A stretch of DNA of 17,842 nucleotides from Chloroflexota bacterium (GCA_020354105.1 CP070642.1:1397631-1415472), one strand, 5' to 3'. Positions 1 to 7,430 are shown, counted from the stretch's first letter. A program made the numbers and translations. The notes: generated from the letters alone by a model not told the origin.

Positions 1-306
1 AAGGAATGCGAAGAGCAAATGCCCTACCTTGTTGGAGCATACCAGCAGGCAAATGGAGAGCTAGTGGTATTGGATATCTATCACATGATTTACGATAAAC
101 GAATAATACAAGATTATGTAACAGAAAAGCAGTTTACCACCTTCCCTGCTCTGCCTGACCCGAAAAATAGAGTTGCCACCGCTTACGGAGCAACAGGTTT
201 CCCGCCAACAAACTTCATCATAGACGTAGCAGGAACCATCAAGCACAAAACAATCGGGCCTTTCCAGAGTCAGGAGGAAATTGAGAGCATAATAGAGTCT
301 CTGTAG
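1..306 (+). CDS. TlpA-like thioredoxin-fold protein, C-terminal part (5' end outside window)
   Basis: The reading frame is open from base 1, beginning Lys-Glu-Cys-Glu-Glu-Gln-Met-Pro-Tyr. Aligned with the paralogues downstream (CxxC-x-x-x-MP), this Cys is the second Cys of a CxxC site whose first Cys lies just outside the window. The ATG at 19 is therefore internal, not the start. Further on come the 'FPALPDP' strand and a 'GFPPTNFIID' segment carrying the cis-proline loop of thioredoxin folds, then a helix ending in QSQEEIESIIESL that closely matches the ends of both redoxin domains of the gene at 3577-4527. The inferred role is thiol-disulfide exchange outside the cytoplasmic membrane. Its N-terminal architecture (lipoprotein, anchor or second domain) cannot be seen. 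It is the first of four tandem paralogues on this strand. Confidence 0.85.
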   Translation, partial: KECEEQMPYLVGAYQQANGELVVLDIYHMIYDKRIIQDYVTEKQFTTFPALPDPKNRVATAYGATGFPPTNFIIDVAGTIKHKTIGPFQSQEEIESIIESL

Positions 307-321
307 TCAGCCATCTCATAG

Positions 322-337
322 CGAGGCTATAGCCTCG
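322..337. repeat. Perfect 16-bp palindrome after the first redoxin gene
   Basis: CGAGGCTATAGCCTCG is self-complementary over all 16 bases and lies 16 bp after the stop at 306. As RNA it would form a stem with almost no loop, and no T-run follows on either side. It could be a transcription-factor site or a weak, non-canonical terminator. The sequence does not decide between these. Confidence 0.45.
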
Positions 338-365
338 TCGCCAAAATAATAAACTAAAAGACTCC

Positions 366-394
366 TAGTTTCGTTCTTCTCGAGGATGTATAAT
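366..394 (+). promoter_or_regulatory. Candidate sigma70-type promoter for the zinc-ribbon redoxin gene
   Basis: A perfect TATAAT lies at 389-394, about 60 bp before the GTG start at 454. The hexamer 17 bp upstream (TAGTTT at 366-371) is a poor -35 match, so the call rests on the -10 box and its position in the intergenic gap. It would give a leader of about 50 nt. Confidence 0.45.
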
Positions 395-453
395 AAAAAT
401 AAGCACATAGTCTTCAAGTCAGGGTAACAGGACAACCGAGAAATAGGAGTACA

Positions 454-2097
454 GTGCCAGGAATAATCAGATGTCCTAGCTGCGGTCAGGAAATCGATTC
501 AAACAGCCGGTTCTGCGTGAACTGTAGTGCCAGAATATGTCCCGGTTGCCACGGACCTGTGCCATCAAGAGCAGTCTTCTGCCCCCACTGTGGCTTTGCA
601 GTTGGTCCAGCGATGCTCGGGACAACAGAGCAACAGCCAACTCCAACTCCACCACCCGGGTCATTTCCTACCTCACAAGGTGGCATAATCGGTCCACAAC
701 CTGGACAACGGCCGTCATATCCCCAAGCAACATCATCTCCAACGCCGGGTGCCACACCAGGAACACCGATACCAAAACCTATGCCAAGCCAACAATATGG
801 AACAGCTGACCAATCAACGGGAGCTTCTGCCTCAGCAAGTGATACGCCTTACGTACTTGCACGGCAACCGTCAGGAAAGCTCCGAAAATCGCATGTAACA
901 TTCAGCCAAACACCAAGAAGGAAATTCCCTCCAGCTTTAGTTATTATTCTCATTATCGCCGTTATTGCCATTCCAGCCTTCGCTGTCTTCAAAACTGGCT
1001 TGCTTGAAGCCCCTCTTAACACCGCTCAGGAATTTATCAGCGGAGTTGAATGGCTGCAGTGGTTGCCCATCGGCTCCAAAGACACCACGCCTCCCGTAAT
1101 CTCAGAGGTCCAGGTTGCAGATATTAATCAGACAGGTGCTGTTATCACCTGGAAAACAGATGAGCCATCCACCAGCCAGGCAATGATATGCGACCCAGAA
1201 GGTGGCTGCGTATGGACAGAACTCGACGAAGATTTGGTTACTGATCACTCCGTAAACATAAGCAACCTCAATTCAAACACAACCTATCACTTCACTGCAA
1301 CATCAACCGATGCCAAGGATAATCAAGCAATCGCCGAAGGAGATTTCAAAACCCTAGCTCAAGCTACTACAACCACGTTAGTCATATCAGCAATTGAAAC
1401 ATCAAATGTAACCGACATAAGCGCCACCATAAGCTGGGAAACCGACAAAACCGGCACCACACAGTTGGAATACGGCACAACGAATGCCTACGGTTCAACC
1501 ACGACAATTGACGAGACGCTGACCACCAGTCATAGCGTCACACTCACAGGATTAAATCCAAGTACCACTTATCACTTCATAGCCAAATCAAAAGATGCGG
1601 GTGGAGAAGAGGTGGTATCTCAAGACCAGACTTTTACAACTCTCAGCACTGTACCAGCCACAACTGAGACTGGACCTGAAGTGGGCAAGCTCGCTCCCGA
1701 TTTCACCCTGCCAACTCTGGATGATGAACAGATAAGTTTAAGCGGGTTACGAGGCAAACTAGTAATGGTCAACTTCTGGCAGAACGTCCAGCAATGTAGA
1801 AACGAGCTATCGCTTATGCAGACAGTTTATGATAAGTGGCCACAGGATGAACTAGAGATACTCGCCATAAGCTGGGGACAGACTCCAGTAGTTGCACAGG
1901 ACGTTGCTGATAGCAAAGGATTGACTTTCCCTATCCTACTTGACGAGGCAGGAGAGGAAGCAGCAAACTATAACGTTTCCCGCAGCCCATATACCTTCTT
2001 TATCGATACCCAGGGCGTTATAAGGGATATAAAATGCTACCCCGCTACCCTGAAAACCGTGACACAAATAGAAAGCATACTCGATTCTATGCAATGA
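454..2097 (+). CDS. Membrane-anchored double-zinc-ribbon, FN3-like x2, TlpA-like (degenerate) protein
   Basis: 547 aa. The GTG start is backed by AGGAG at 445-449. Domains in order: two four-Cys zinc ribbons (C7/C10/C21/C24 and C29/C32/C43/C46); a Pro/Gln/Ser/Thr-rich linker (about 52-140); a basic RRK just before one membrane helix (about 160-179), predicting the ribbons inside and the rest outside; two fibronectin-III or phosphatase-N-terminal-like beta domains (about 212-300 and 308-397), each with 'TTYHF' near its end; and a TlpA/AhpC-type thioredoxin fold (about 409-547). The last domain keeps APDFTLPTL, the FFID strand and a Pro in the cis-Pro position (SP at 511-512), but the CxxC region reads NFWQNVQQCRNEL, so only C448 remains. 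Disulfide reductase activity is therefore doubtful; it may bind a partner or act through a single Cys. It shares its back half with the next gene. No precise function can be named. Confidence 0.85.
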   Translation: MPGIIRCPSCGQEIDSNSRFCVNCSARICPGCHGPVPSRAVFCPHCGFAVGPAMLGTTEQQPTPTPPPGSFPTSQGGIIGPQPGQRPSYPQATSSPTPGATPGTPIPKPMPSQQYGTADQSTGASASASDTPYVLARQPSGKLRKSHVTFSQTPRRKFPPALVIILIIAVIAIPAFAVFKTGLLEAPLNTAQEFISGVEWLQWLPIGSKDTTPPVISEVQVADINQTGAVITWKTDEPSTSQAMICDPEGGCVWTELDEDLVTDHSVNISNLNSNTTYHFTATSTDAKDNQAIAEGDFKTLAQATTTTLVISAIETSNVTDISATISWETDKTGTTQLEYGTTNAYGSTTTIDETLTTSHSVTLTGLNPSTTYHFIAKSKDAGGEEVVSQDQTFTTLSTVPATTETGPEVGKLAPDFTLPTLDDEQISLSGLRGKLVMVNFWQNVQQCRNELSLMQTVYDKWPQDELEILAISWGQTPVVAQDVADSKGLTFPILLDEAGEEAANYNVSRSPYTFFIDTQGVIRDIKCYPATLKTVTQIESILDSMQ

Positions 2098-2196
2098 CCC
2101 CCTCGCAATCATTCAGATTACTAAACTTCTGACGAGATGTAAGGTGAAAATTTTTCAACACCAATATTATAAAGATAGGATTTCAGGTGAATAGAT

Positions 2197-3423
2197 ATGC
2201 AAGAAAATGACAATATTAAATCAGGCAAACCTCAAAGCACTGAACATGGCGCTGCCGAACTAGAAAAGACAGTTAAAAAGGCTCAAAAAAGAGAGCATAA
2301 ACCAACTGTGAAAAAACAAGCTCTCACACCGTCTGGGAAATTTCGAAATATACTAGCTGCTGCCCTCGTCTTATGCCTGGGCCTCGCTGGCTTCATCATC
2401 TTTATCCTCACTAACGATACCACGCCCCCAGCAATCCAGAAGGTATCAATTTCAGATATAATCGAAGACAGTGCTGTTGTTACCTGGCAGACTGACGAGC
2501 CAGCCACCAGCCAGGTCAAGATATTGGACTCCAACGTTTCTATCTCCACTGAACTAGATAAAACTCTAGTTGCCAATCACTCTGCAACTCTAACTGACCT
2601 CAAGCCCAATACACGATATCGCTTCATGTTGATATCTAAAGATAAACGTGGAAATGAGGCAAAGCTTGAAATAGAACTGACAACACCAAGCCAACCTTAC
2701 GTACCCCCAATGGTGATTTCAGAAGTCAAAACGTCCAATATTACTGACTTTAGCGCGACTATAATCTGGCAAACTAACAGGCCTGCGACCAGCCAGGTGG
2801 AATATGGAGAAACCGAATCTTATGGTTCAATTGCATCAACAAGCAATGAACCAACAACCAAACATAGCATCACCTTAATGGAACTAAAACCAAACACATC
2901 TTATCACTTCATGGTTAAATCCGAAGACGCTGACGGAAAAGCAGCGGCATCTGAAGACCAAACCTTCATTACCCTAAGCACTACCGCAGCCGCTGTTGAA
3001 GTGGGAATTGAAATAGGCAAACGCGCGCCTGATTTCACCCTGCCAACCCTGGACGGCAAGGAGCTGAGCTTAAACCAGCTCCGGGGCAAGACGGTAATGG
3101 TCAACTTCTGGAAAAGTTCCTGTAGCGAATGTGCCAAAGAGATGCCGGACATGCAAGCGGTCTTTGACAAGTGGTCACGTGACGACCTGGAGATACTCGC
3201 CGTTAACATGGGAGAACGAGCTGCATTTGTACAGAGCTTTTTTGACAGTCGGGGGTTGACCTTCCCCGCATTGCTCGATTCAGATGAAGCAATAAGTAAA
3301 ATGTACCAAGTATCCACTACTCCCACGACCTTCTTTATCAATGCTGATGGCATCATCAGTGAGATAAAGGAGGGGAGCTTTACTAACGAGCCCGAGATAG
3401 AACGTACACTCAAGTCCCTATGA
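2197..3423 (+). CDS. Membrane-anchored FN3-like x2 plus TlpA-like thiol-disulfide oxidoreductase
   Basis: 408 aa. The ATG is preceded by AGGTGA at 2185-2190. A Lys-rich cytoplasmic N-tail (about 24-50, e.g. KTVKKAQKREHK) leads into one membrane helix (about 51-72), then two FN3-like beta domains (about 75-164 and 170-262) and a TlpA-like redoxin domain (about 270-408). Unlike its neighbour it has an intact active site: W305-KSS-C309-SE-C312 followed by AKEMP, with the cis-Pro at 376 in 'TTPTTFF'. It lacks the zinc ribbons. The protein is predicted to face outward, reducing or isomerising disulfides of exported proteins or of haem-maturation partners; the partner is not visible here. The paired architectures of this gene and the previous one show duplication followed by divergence. 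Confidence 0.87.
   Translation: MQENDNIKSGKPQSTEHGAAELEKTVKKAQKREHKPTVKKQALTPSGKFRNILAAALVLCLGLAGFIIFILTNDTTPPAIQKVSISDIIEDSAVVTWQTDEPATSQVKILDSNVSISTELDKTLVANHSATLTDLKPNTRYRFMLISKDKRGNEAKLEIELTTPSQPYVPPMVISEVKTSNITDFSATIIWQTNRPATSQVEYGETESYGSIASTSNEPTTKHSITLMELKPNTSYHFMVKSEDADGKAAASEDQTFITLSTTAAAVEVGIEIGKRAPDFTLPTLDGKELSLNQLRGKTVMVNFWKSSCSECAKEMPDMQAVFDKWSRDDLEILAVNMGERAAFVQSFFDSRGLTFPALLDSDEAISKMYQVSTTPTTFFINADGIISEIKEGSFTNEPEIERTLKSL
3010..3042 (+). repeat. 33-bp exact direct repeat, copy 1 (inside redoxin domain)
   Basis: Begins GAAATAGGCAAACGCGCGCC and is identical over 33 bases to 4114-4146; the flanking bases differ. It encodes the E-I-G-K-R-A-P-D-F-T-L entry strand of the redoxin domain. 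Identity at synonymous positions is higher than in the rest of these paralogues, suggesting recent duplication or gene conversion. Confidence 0.8.
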
Positions 3424-3431
3424 TTCACCAT

Positions 3432-3455
3432 AACAGCTGAAGTCGGCCGTTTTTT
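3432..3455 (+). terminator. Probable rho-independent terminator after the FN3-TlpA gene
   Basis: The arms AACAGCTG (3432-3439) and CGGCCGTT (3444-3451) pair around an AAGT loop with one A/C mismatch and one G-U pair. The stem runs into six T at 3450-3455. It lies 8 bp after the stop at 3423, a fitting place for termination. The mismatch makes the call moderate. Confidence 0.5.
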
Positions 3456-3524
3456 GCGTTTATTTCCCCAGTGGGACACAAACCAAACCAGATAATGCAT
3501 CGCCATAGTTTACCAGGCTCACAA

Positions 3525-3554
3525 TTGCAATAAATGCGATTTGTTATATACAAT
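3525..3554 (+). promoter_or_regulatory. Candidate promoter for the double-redoxin lipoprotein gene
   Basis: TTGCAA (3525-3530), an 18-bp spacer, then TACAAT (3549-3554). Transcription would begin near 3561, which fits the ATG at 3577 and not the upstream in-frame TTG at 3541. Confidence 0.4.
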
Positions 3555-3576
3555 ACGTGCAATTCAAGAGGGAATC

Positions 3577-4527
3577 ATGAGAAGATATAAATGGCACCTA
3601 ATTCTGGTCTTAGGGTTAGCTCTTGTTTTAATAAGCTCGGCTGCAGCATGTACCGGAACTGAAAAGGTTACTTACGCCCCTGACTTCACTCTACAAAACG
3701 TAAATGATGAAACTATAAGTCTAAGTGATTTTCGTGGCAAGCCGGTCATGCTTGTCTTCTGGAAGATTCATTGTGCCGCTTGCCAGTTTCAAATACCCTA
3801 TACTCAGGCGTTTTACGATGAATGGTCAAGCGATACAATAGCAGTACTAACTATTAATGTAGGAGACAGTATATCGGCTATACAGGACTATATCGCCAGT
3901 CATGGGATAACCTATCCCGTATTACTCGACCCAAAAGGGGAAGCTGCCCAAAAATACGGCATCCCTGGTGTCCCTATAACTTTCATTATAGATGACGAGG
4001 GCATTGTCAAAGCATACAAAATCGGAGCTTTCAAGAGTCGGGAGGAGATAGAGAGCGGAATCAAAAACATGTTCCCATCCCTTATCTTTAAACCTAAAAT
4101 TGAGACCAGCCCCGAAATAGGCAAACGCGCGCCTGATTTCACCCTGTCAACCATCAATGGGCAAAGCGCTACTTTAAGTGAATTCCGAGGTAAAACTGTG
4201 CTATTGAACTTCTGGGTGAGCTCTTGTACTGCCTGTGTAGATGAAATGCCTTACTTCCAGACAATATTTGATGAACAAGCAAACGAGGAGCTAGTTGTAC
4301 TCTCCATCAACTGCGGGGAAAACAGTCAGACGGTGCAAAGTACAATTGATAGTCTGGGACTCACCTTCCCCATGCTGCTCGATCCAGATGGAAAGGTTTG
4401 CACAACCTACAAGCGCGGTGCCCCCACAACCTTTTTGATTGACGGCAACGGTGTTATCATGGCGATAAGAGATAAAGTCTTTCAAAGCCCAGAGGAAATA
4501 GAGACTATGCTCGCTTCCCCGCAATGA
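3577..4527 (+). CDS. Lipoprotein with two tandem TlpA-like thioredoxin domains
   Basis: 316 aa from the ATG at 3577, which has AAGAGGGA just upstream (3566-3573). The frame also extends to a TTG at 3541, but that would place 12 residues before a clear signal peptide. The N-terminus (MRRYKWH, a hydrophobic run, then SSAAAC) looks like a lipoprotein signal with Cys25 as the lipidated residue, although position -3 is Ala rather than the usual Leu. Domain 1 (about 35-165) has W-KIH-C66-AA-C69 and cis-Pro133 (GVPITF). Domain 2 (about 175-316) has W-VSS-C217-TA-C220 and cis-Pro283 (GAPTTF). Both sites are complete, so it should be an active, extracytoplasmic, membrane-tethered thiol-disulfide oxidoreductase. 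Single-domain TlpA/ResA proteins are the norm, so the internal duplication is notable. A possible terminator and a possible promoter separate it from the gene before it. Confidence 0.85.
   Translation: MRRYKWHLILVLGLALVLISSAAACTGTEKVTYAPDFTLQNVNDETISLSDFRGKPVMLVFWKIHCAACQFQIPYTQAFYDEWSSDTIAVLTINVGDSISAIQDYIASHGITYPVLLDPKGEAAQKYGIPGVPITFIIDDEGIVKAYKIGAFKSREEIESGIKNMFPSLIFKPKIETSPEIGKRAPDFTLSTINGQSATLSEFRGKTVLLNFWVSSCTACVDEMPYFQTIFDEQANEELVVLSINCGENSQTVQSTIDSLGLTFPMLLDPDGKVCTTYKRGAPTTFLIDGNGVIMAIRDKVFQSPEEIETMLASPQ
4114..4146 (+). repeat. 33-bp exact direct repeat, copy 2 (second redoxin domain)
   Basis: Identical to 3010-3042 over 33 bases. It sits at the start of the second redoxin domain of the lipoprotein, so this domain and that of the 2197-3423 gene share the most recent exchange. 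Confidence 0.8.
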
Positions 4528-4571
4528 AAGCTCTGTAGGCTGTTCCCTCCGTTTTCACTAAACACGGAAAA

Positions 4572-5618
4572 ATGAGATTATTCGGTGCGCTGCAGGATCT
4601 GGTTAGAGGATTAGGTGTGCTACTCCTCGTGGTGTTCACTGGTACCATCGGTTACAAGCTAATCGAAGGTTGGTCCCTCTTGGATTCCCTGTACATGACA
4701 ATTATAACCATAACCACGGTAGGATATGCCGAGGTACACCCACTCTCGCCAGCCGGGCGAGGCTTCAGTATCATACTAATGCTGGTCGGCGTCGGTACGG
4801 CTTTTTACATTCTCACCAGCCTAGTGCGATACATATTGGAAGGAGAATTCGGAATTAGAATAGGGAGGCAACGCATGGAAGCTAAAATTAGAAGATTTAA
4901 CAACCATTTCATACTATGTGGTTATGGGCGCGTTGGACAAGCAATTGCCAGTATACTCAGACAGCAAGAGGCTAAATTCGTAGTAATAGATCGAGATAGG
5001 GAGGCCATAGACAAGGCACAACAAGCAGGCTATCTGACCATTCAGGGCGACGCCACCAAGGATGAATCATTGAGACAAGCAAAGATAGACAGTGCCAGAG
5101 GAATAATTATAGCCCTGGGCGATGACGCCGCTAGTATCTATACTACACTTGCAACAAAAGAACTGAACGCTACGTTACCTATAGTAGCCAGAGCCAACAA
5201 TGAAGATGCTGGGAGAAAATTGCTACAAGCTGGTGCCCAGCGTGTGGTAGCTCCGGAAATCATCGGCGGAGCGAGAATGGCTAGACTAGCCTTGCGCCCA
5301 CAGGCTGTGGAATTTATCGAGACTGTCTTATTCGGCAGAGAGAAACAATTGCTTGTAGAAGAGATAGAGACGGGCGACGAGTCCACATTGGTAGGCTCCA
5401 CAATAAAAGAAATAGAAGAGCGCTTTCCTGGAGTAAGAATTTTAGCTCTGAAAAAGAGTAATGGGGCATTGGTTCCTAACCCAGGACAGAATAGCACTGT
5501 TGAAAAGGCAAGCAGTCTGACAGCTTTTGGCACAGTCGAGCAATTGCGAGCTGTAGAAGGATGTTGCCAGCCGAGCAAAGTCAAAGCGAAGTCCACCAGC
5601 AAGAGTGGAGTTAGCTAG
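4572..5618 (+). CDS. Two-TM potassium channel with RCK/TrkA-N regulatory domain
   Basis: 348 aa. Two membrane helices (about 13-29 and 65-88) flank a pore helix and a selectivity filter T49-V50-G51-Y52-A53-E54. A Rossmann-fold TrkA-N/RCK domain follows, with G117-Y-G119-R-V-G122 and an acidic residue (D140) ending strand 2, then a TrkA-C-like domain (about 255-325) and a basic tail. The layout is that of MthK-type ligand-gated K+ channels: an octameric RCK ring opens the pore in response to ions or nucleotides. The filter departs from the usual GYGD (GYAE here); from memory, related bacterial channels vary at the same site. The leader is 44 bp with a weak GGAAA site, so it may be cotranscribed with the redoxin gene upstream. 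It converges on the Kef antiporter, making a K+ handling pair. Confidence 0.9.
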   Translation: MRLFGALQDLVRGLGVLLLVVFTGTIGYKLIEGWSLLDSLYMTIITITTVGYAEVHPLSPAGRGFSIILMLVGVGTAFYILTSLVRYILEGEFGIRIGRQRMEAKIRRFNNHFILCGYGRVGQAIASILRQQEAKFVVIDRDREAIDKAQQAGYLTIQGDATKDESLRQAKIDSARGIIIALGDDAASIYTTLATKELNATLPIVARANNEDAGRKLLQAGAQRVVAPEIIGGARMARLALRPQAVEFIETVLFGREKQLLVEEIETGDESTLVGSTIKEIEERFPGVRILALKKSNGALVPNPGQNSTVEKASSLTAFGTVEQLRAVEGCCQPSKVKAKSTSKSGVS

Positions 5619-5644
5619 CTAGAGGCACTATCAACTTCCCACAT

Positions 5645-5665
5645 ATCGTCTAGAAAACAGACGAT
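5645..5665. terminator. Hairpin between convergent K+ genes, possible bidirectional terminator
   Basis: ATCGTCT (5645-5651) and AGACGAT (5659-5665) form a perfect 7-bp stem with a 7-nt loop, inside the 55-bp gap between two converging genes. There is no T-run on either side, so factor-independent termination is uncertain. Confidence 0.45.
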
Positions 5666-5673
5666 CATCGCAG

Positions 5674-7401
5674 TCATTCCTCATCACCATCGCTCAACTC
5701 GGTAATTTCTTCATCATTTCTGATTCTACTTATCCTTTTTTGAATTCTGCTTCTACTCCATCCTATATATGCCAGAGTGTGACGTAAAAATTCAAAACTG
5801 GCTTCGTACTCAGGACTTACCAACTCCGAAACTCCCAGTTTTTCGAGAACTTCGGATTCTCTCTTACTGTGGACACGGGCAACGATTTTAAGCCTAGCGT
5901 TAATCCTCAGAGCATTTTTCACCGTAGTCACCACAGACAGAGGGTCAGGATACGTAACAATCAGGACCCTCGCTCTATCCAGTCCGGCTAAGGAAAGTAC
6001 ATGTGCATTGCTGGCATCGCCATATATGCATTTTTCGTCCTTACTATGCATCTCAGCAACAAGCTCTGGGTCTATTTCGATCACTAGGTAAGGAATACCG
6101 AGGTCATACAAATTTTTGGCAACATTATGTCCCACTCGGCCATAACCACAGAGTACTATCTCAGGCGAAGGATGACGTGATTCATATTCAGATAAAAGAG
6201 AGGTGTCTCCAACTACAAGCTTCCCCCTTGTAGGAGCTTTAGCTAATCTAGGATACACCAACGAAACCAGAGTCACCATCAGTGGAGTCAGCAACATAGT
6301 GACAACTGTGCTGGATATAATCAAGGAATAAGAATAGCCGGGGATTATCCCGGAATCCATTCCAGCCTGAGCTAAAATAAAACTGAACTCACCAATTTGA
6401 GCAAGACCAGCTCCAATGAATAAAGCAGTCCGACCGCCATAGCCAAATAGTCTAGCAATACCAAAACAAACCCCAAATTTAACAGCAATAATAACAACTA
6501 TTGCCAGAGTTACCATAGACCAATTTTCCACCACAAATTTGGGACTTAAAAGCATACCCAGCGACACAAAAAATAGGGTAGCGAACACATCCCTTAAATG
6601 AGTAATCTCAGCCATAGCTTGATGAGCAAATACTGACTCCCTAAGCAATAATCCAACCACAAAGGCACCAAAGGCAATAGACAATCCAAAAATATAAGTG
6701 CCAAAAGCAGCGCCAAAACACAATATAAGAACCGTAAGTAAGAATAGTTCTCGGGATCTTAATCCTGCCACCCTACCTAATAGCCAAGGGAGCACCCAAA
6801 GCCCTAAACCAATAGCTATGCCTAAAAAAAGAACTGTTTTGCTCATAGCAACAGCGAAAGTAGGTAATAAGCGTTCCAGTGATGCACCGAAAACAGGCAC
6901 ACCGACCATCATTAACACCACACTCAAATCTTGAACTATGAGAATGGCTATCATGATGCGGCCATGCATTGAGTCTAGCTCTCCTCGCTCCATAAGCATC
7001 TTTAAGCCAACCATAGTGCTGCTCAAAGAAATAAGAAGACCAAAAAAAGCAGCCTCACCTAAAGGCCAGCGCAATAGAAATTTGCCAGCTATCAGACCCA
7101 GAACAAAAGTGGCTAGAATCTGAGCTATGCCACCCCAAATTCCTACCTTGCCTGTTTCTCTCAACTGGCTGTAAGATATCTCCAAACCCACGGTAAACAT
7201 CAACAAAGCCACACCTATAGTAGCCAGTGTCTCAAACAGCTCCACATCACCAACCAAGCCAAAACCATAGGGACCGACAGCAACGCCTATCAACAAGTAG
7301 CCTAGGATCACCGGCTGCCTCAGACGATGAGCTACCATGCCGCCGACCAAAGCCGCAGCTAAGACAATAGCAACATTGACAATAGGGTCAAATCCTGCCA
7401 T
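5674..7401 (-). CDS. Kef-type (CPA2) K+/H+ antiporter with C-terminal TrkA-N domain
   Basis: 575 aa from ATG at 7401; a GTG at 7413 would add four residues. The ATG is preferred because AAGGTGG sits 8 nt before it, while the GTG overlaps that site and has none of its own. The N-terminal part (about 1-385) has roughly twelve hydrophobic segments typical of the Na+/H+ exchanger fold, with RQPVILGYLLIGVAVGP near the start and the 'QD' pair in IVQDLSVVL that marks the ion-translocation site of CPA2 proteins. The C-terminal part (about 415-530) is a TrkA-N fold with C-GYGRVG and an acidic residue after strand 2 (VIEID). The family exchanges K+ (or Na+) for H+ across the cytoplasmic membrane. No KefF/KefG partner is seen beside it, so glutathione-type gating is not implied. 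The tail is rich in Arg, then acidic (DGDEE). Confidence 0.9.
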   Translation of the reverse strand: MAGFDPIVNVAIVLAAALVGGMVAHRLRQPVILGYLLIGVAVGPYGFGLVGDVELFETLATIGVALLMFTVGLEISYSQLRETGKVGIWGGIAQILATFVLGLIAGKFLLRWPLGEAAFFGLLISLSSTMVGLKMLMERGELDSMHGRIMIAILIVQDLSVVLMMVGVPVFGASLERLLPTFAVAMSKTVLFLGIAIGLGLWVLPWLLGRVAGLRSRELFLLTVLILCFGAAFGTYIFGLSIAFGAFVVGLLLRESVFAHQAMAEITHLRDVFATLFFVSLGMLLSPKFVVENWSMVTLAIVVIIAVKFGVCFGIARLFGYGGRTALFIGAGLAQIGEFSFILAQAGMDSGIIPGYSYSLIISSTVVTMLLTPLMVTLVSLVYPRLAKAPTRGKLVVGDTSLLSEYESRHPSPEIVLCGYGRVGHNVAKNLYDLGIPYLVIEIDPELVAEMHSKDEKCIYGDASNAHVLSLAGLDRARVLIVTYPDPLSVVTTVKNALRINARLKIVARVHSKRESEVLEKLGVSELVSPEYEASFEFLRHTLAYIGWSRSRIQKRISRIRNDEEITELSDGDEE

Positions 7402-7409
7402 AATCGCTT

Positions 7410-7416
7410 CCACCTT
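7410..7416 (-). promoter_or_regulatory. Ribosome binding site that decides the Kef antiporter start
   Basis: On the minus strand this reads AAGGTGG, 8 nt before the ATG at 7401. Because it overlaps the alternative GTG at 7413, it argues for the ATG. Confidence 0.6.
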
Positions 7417-7430
7417 GGAGATTCAAACCA

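Noticed and set aside
19..21. ATG as the true start of the first gene
   Set aside because: The open frame continues to base 1 and contains the second Cys of the redoxin site before this ATG, so the gene is cut by the window edge.
2145..2157. TGAAAA-T-TTTTCA dyad before the FN3-TlpA gene
   Set aside because: A/T-only-like symmetry of this length is common in AT-rich gaps; no further support for an operator.
2904..3506. 200-codon minus-strand frame
   Set aside because: It lies opposite the well-supported FN3-TlpA gene and its translation shows no domain.
3541..3576. Upstream TTG start for the lipoprotein gene
   Set aside because: It would bury the signal peptide behind 12 residues and lies before the predicted transcription start; the ATG at 3577 has a ribosome site.
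5138..5602. 154-codon minus-strand frame
   Set aside because: Antisense to the RCK domain of the K+ channel, Ser/Ala-rich translation without a motif.
7402..7413. GTG start four codons upstream for the Kef antiporter
   Set aside because: It overlaps the AAGGTGG that serves the ATG at 7401 and has no ribosome site of its own. Not excluded outright.
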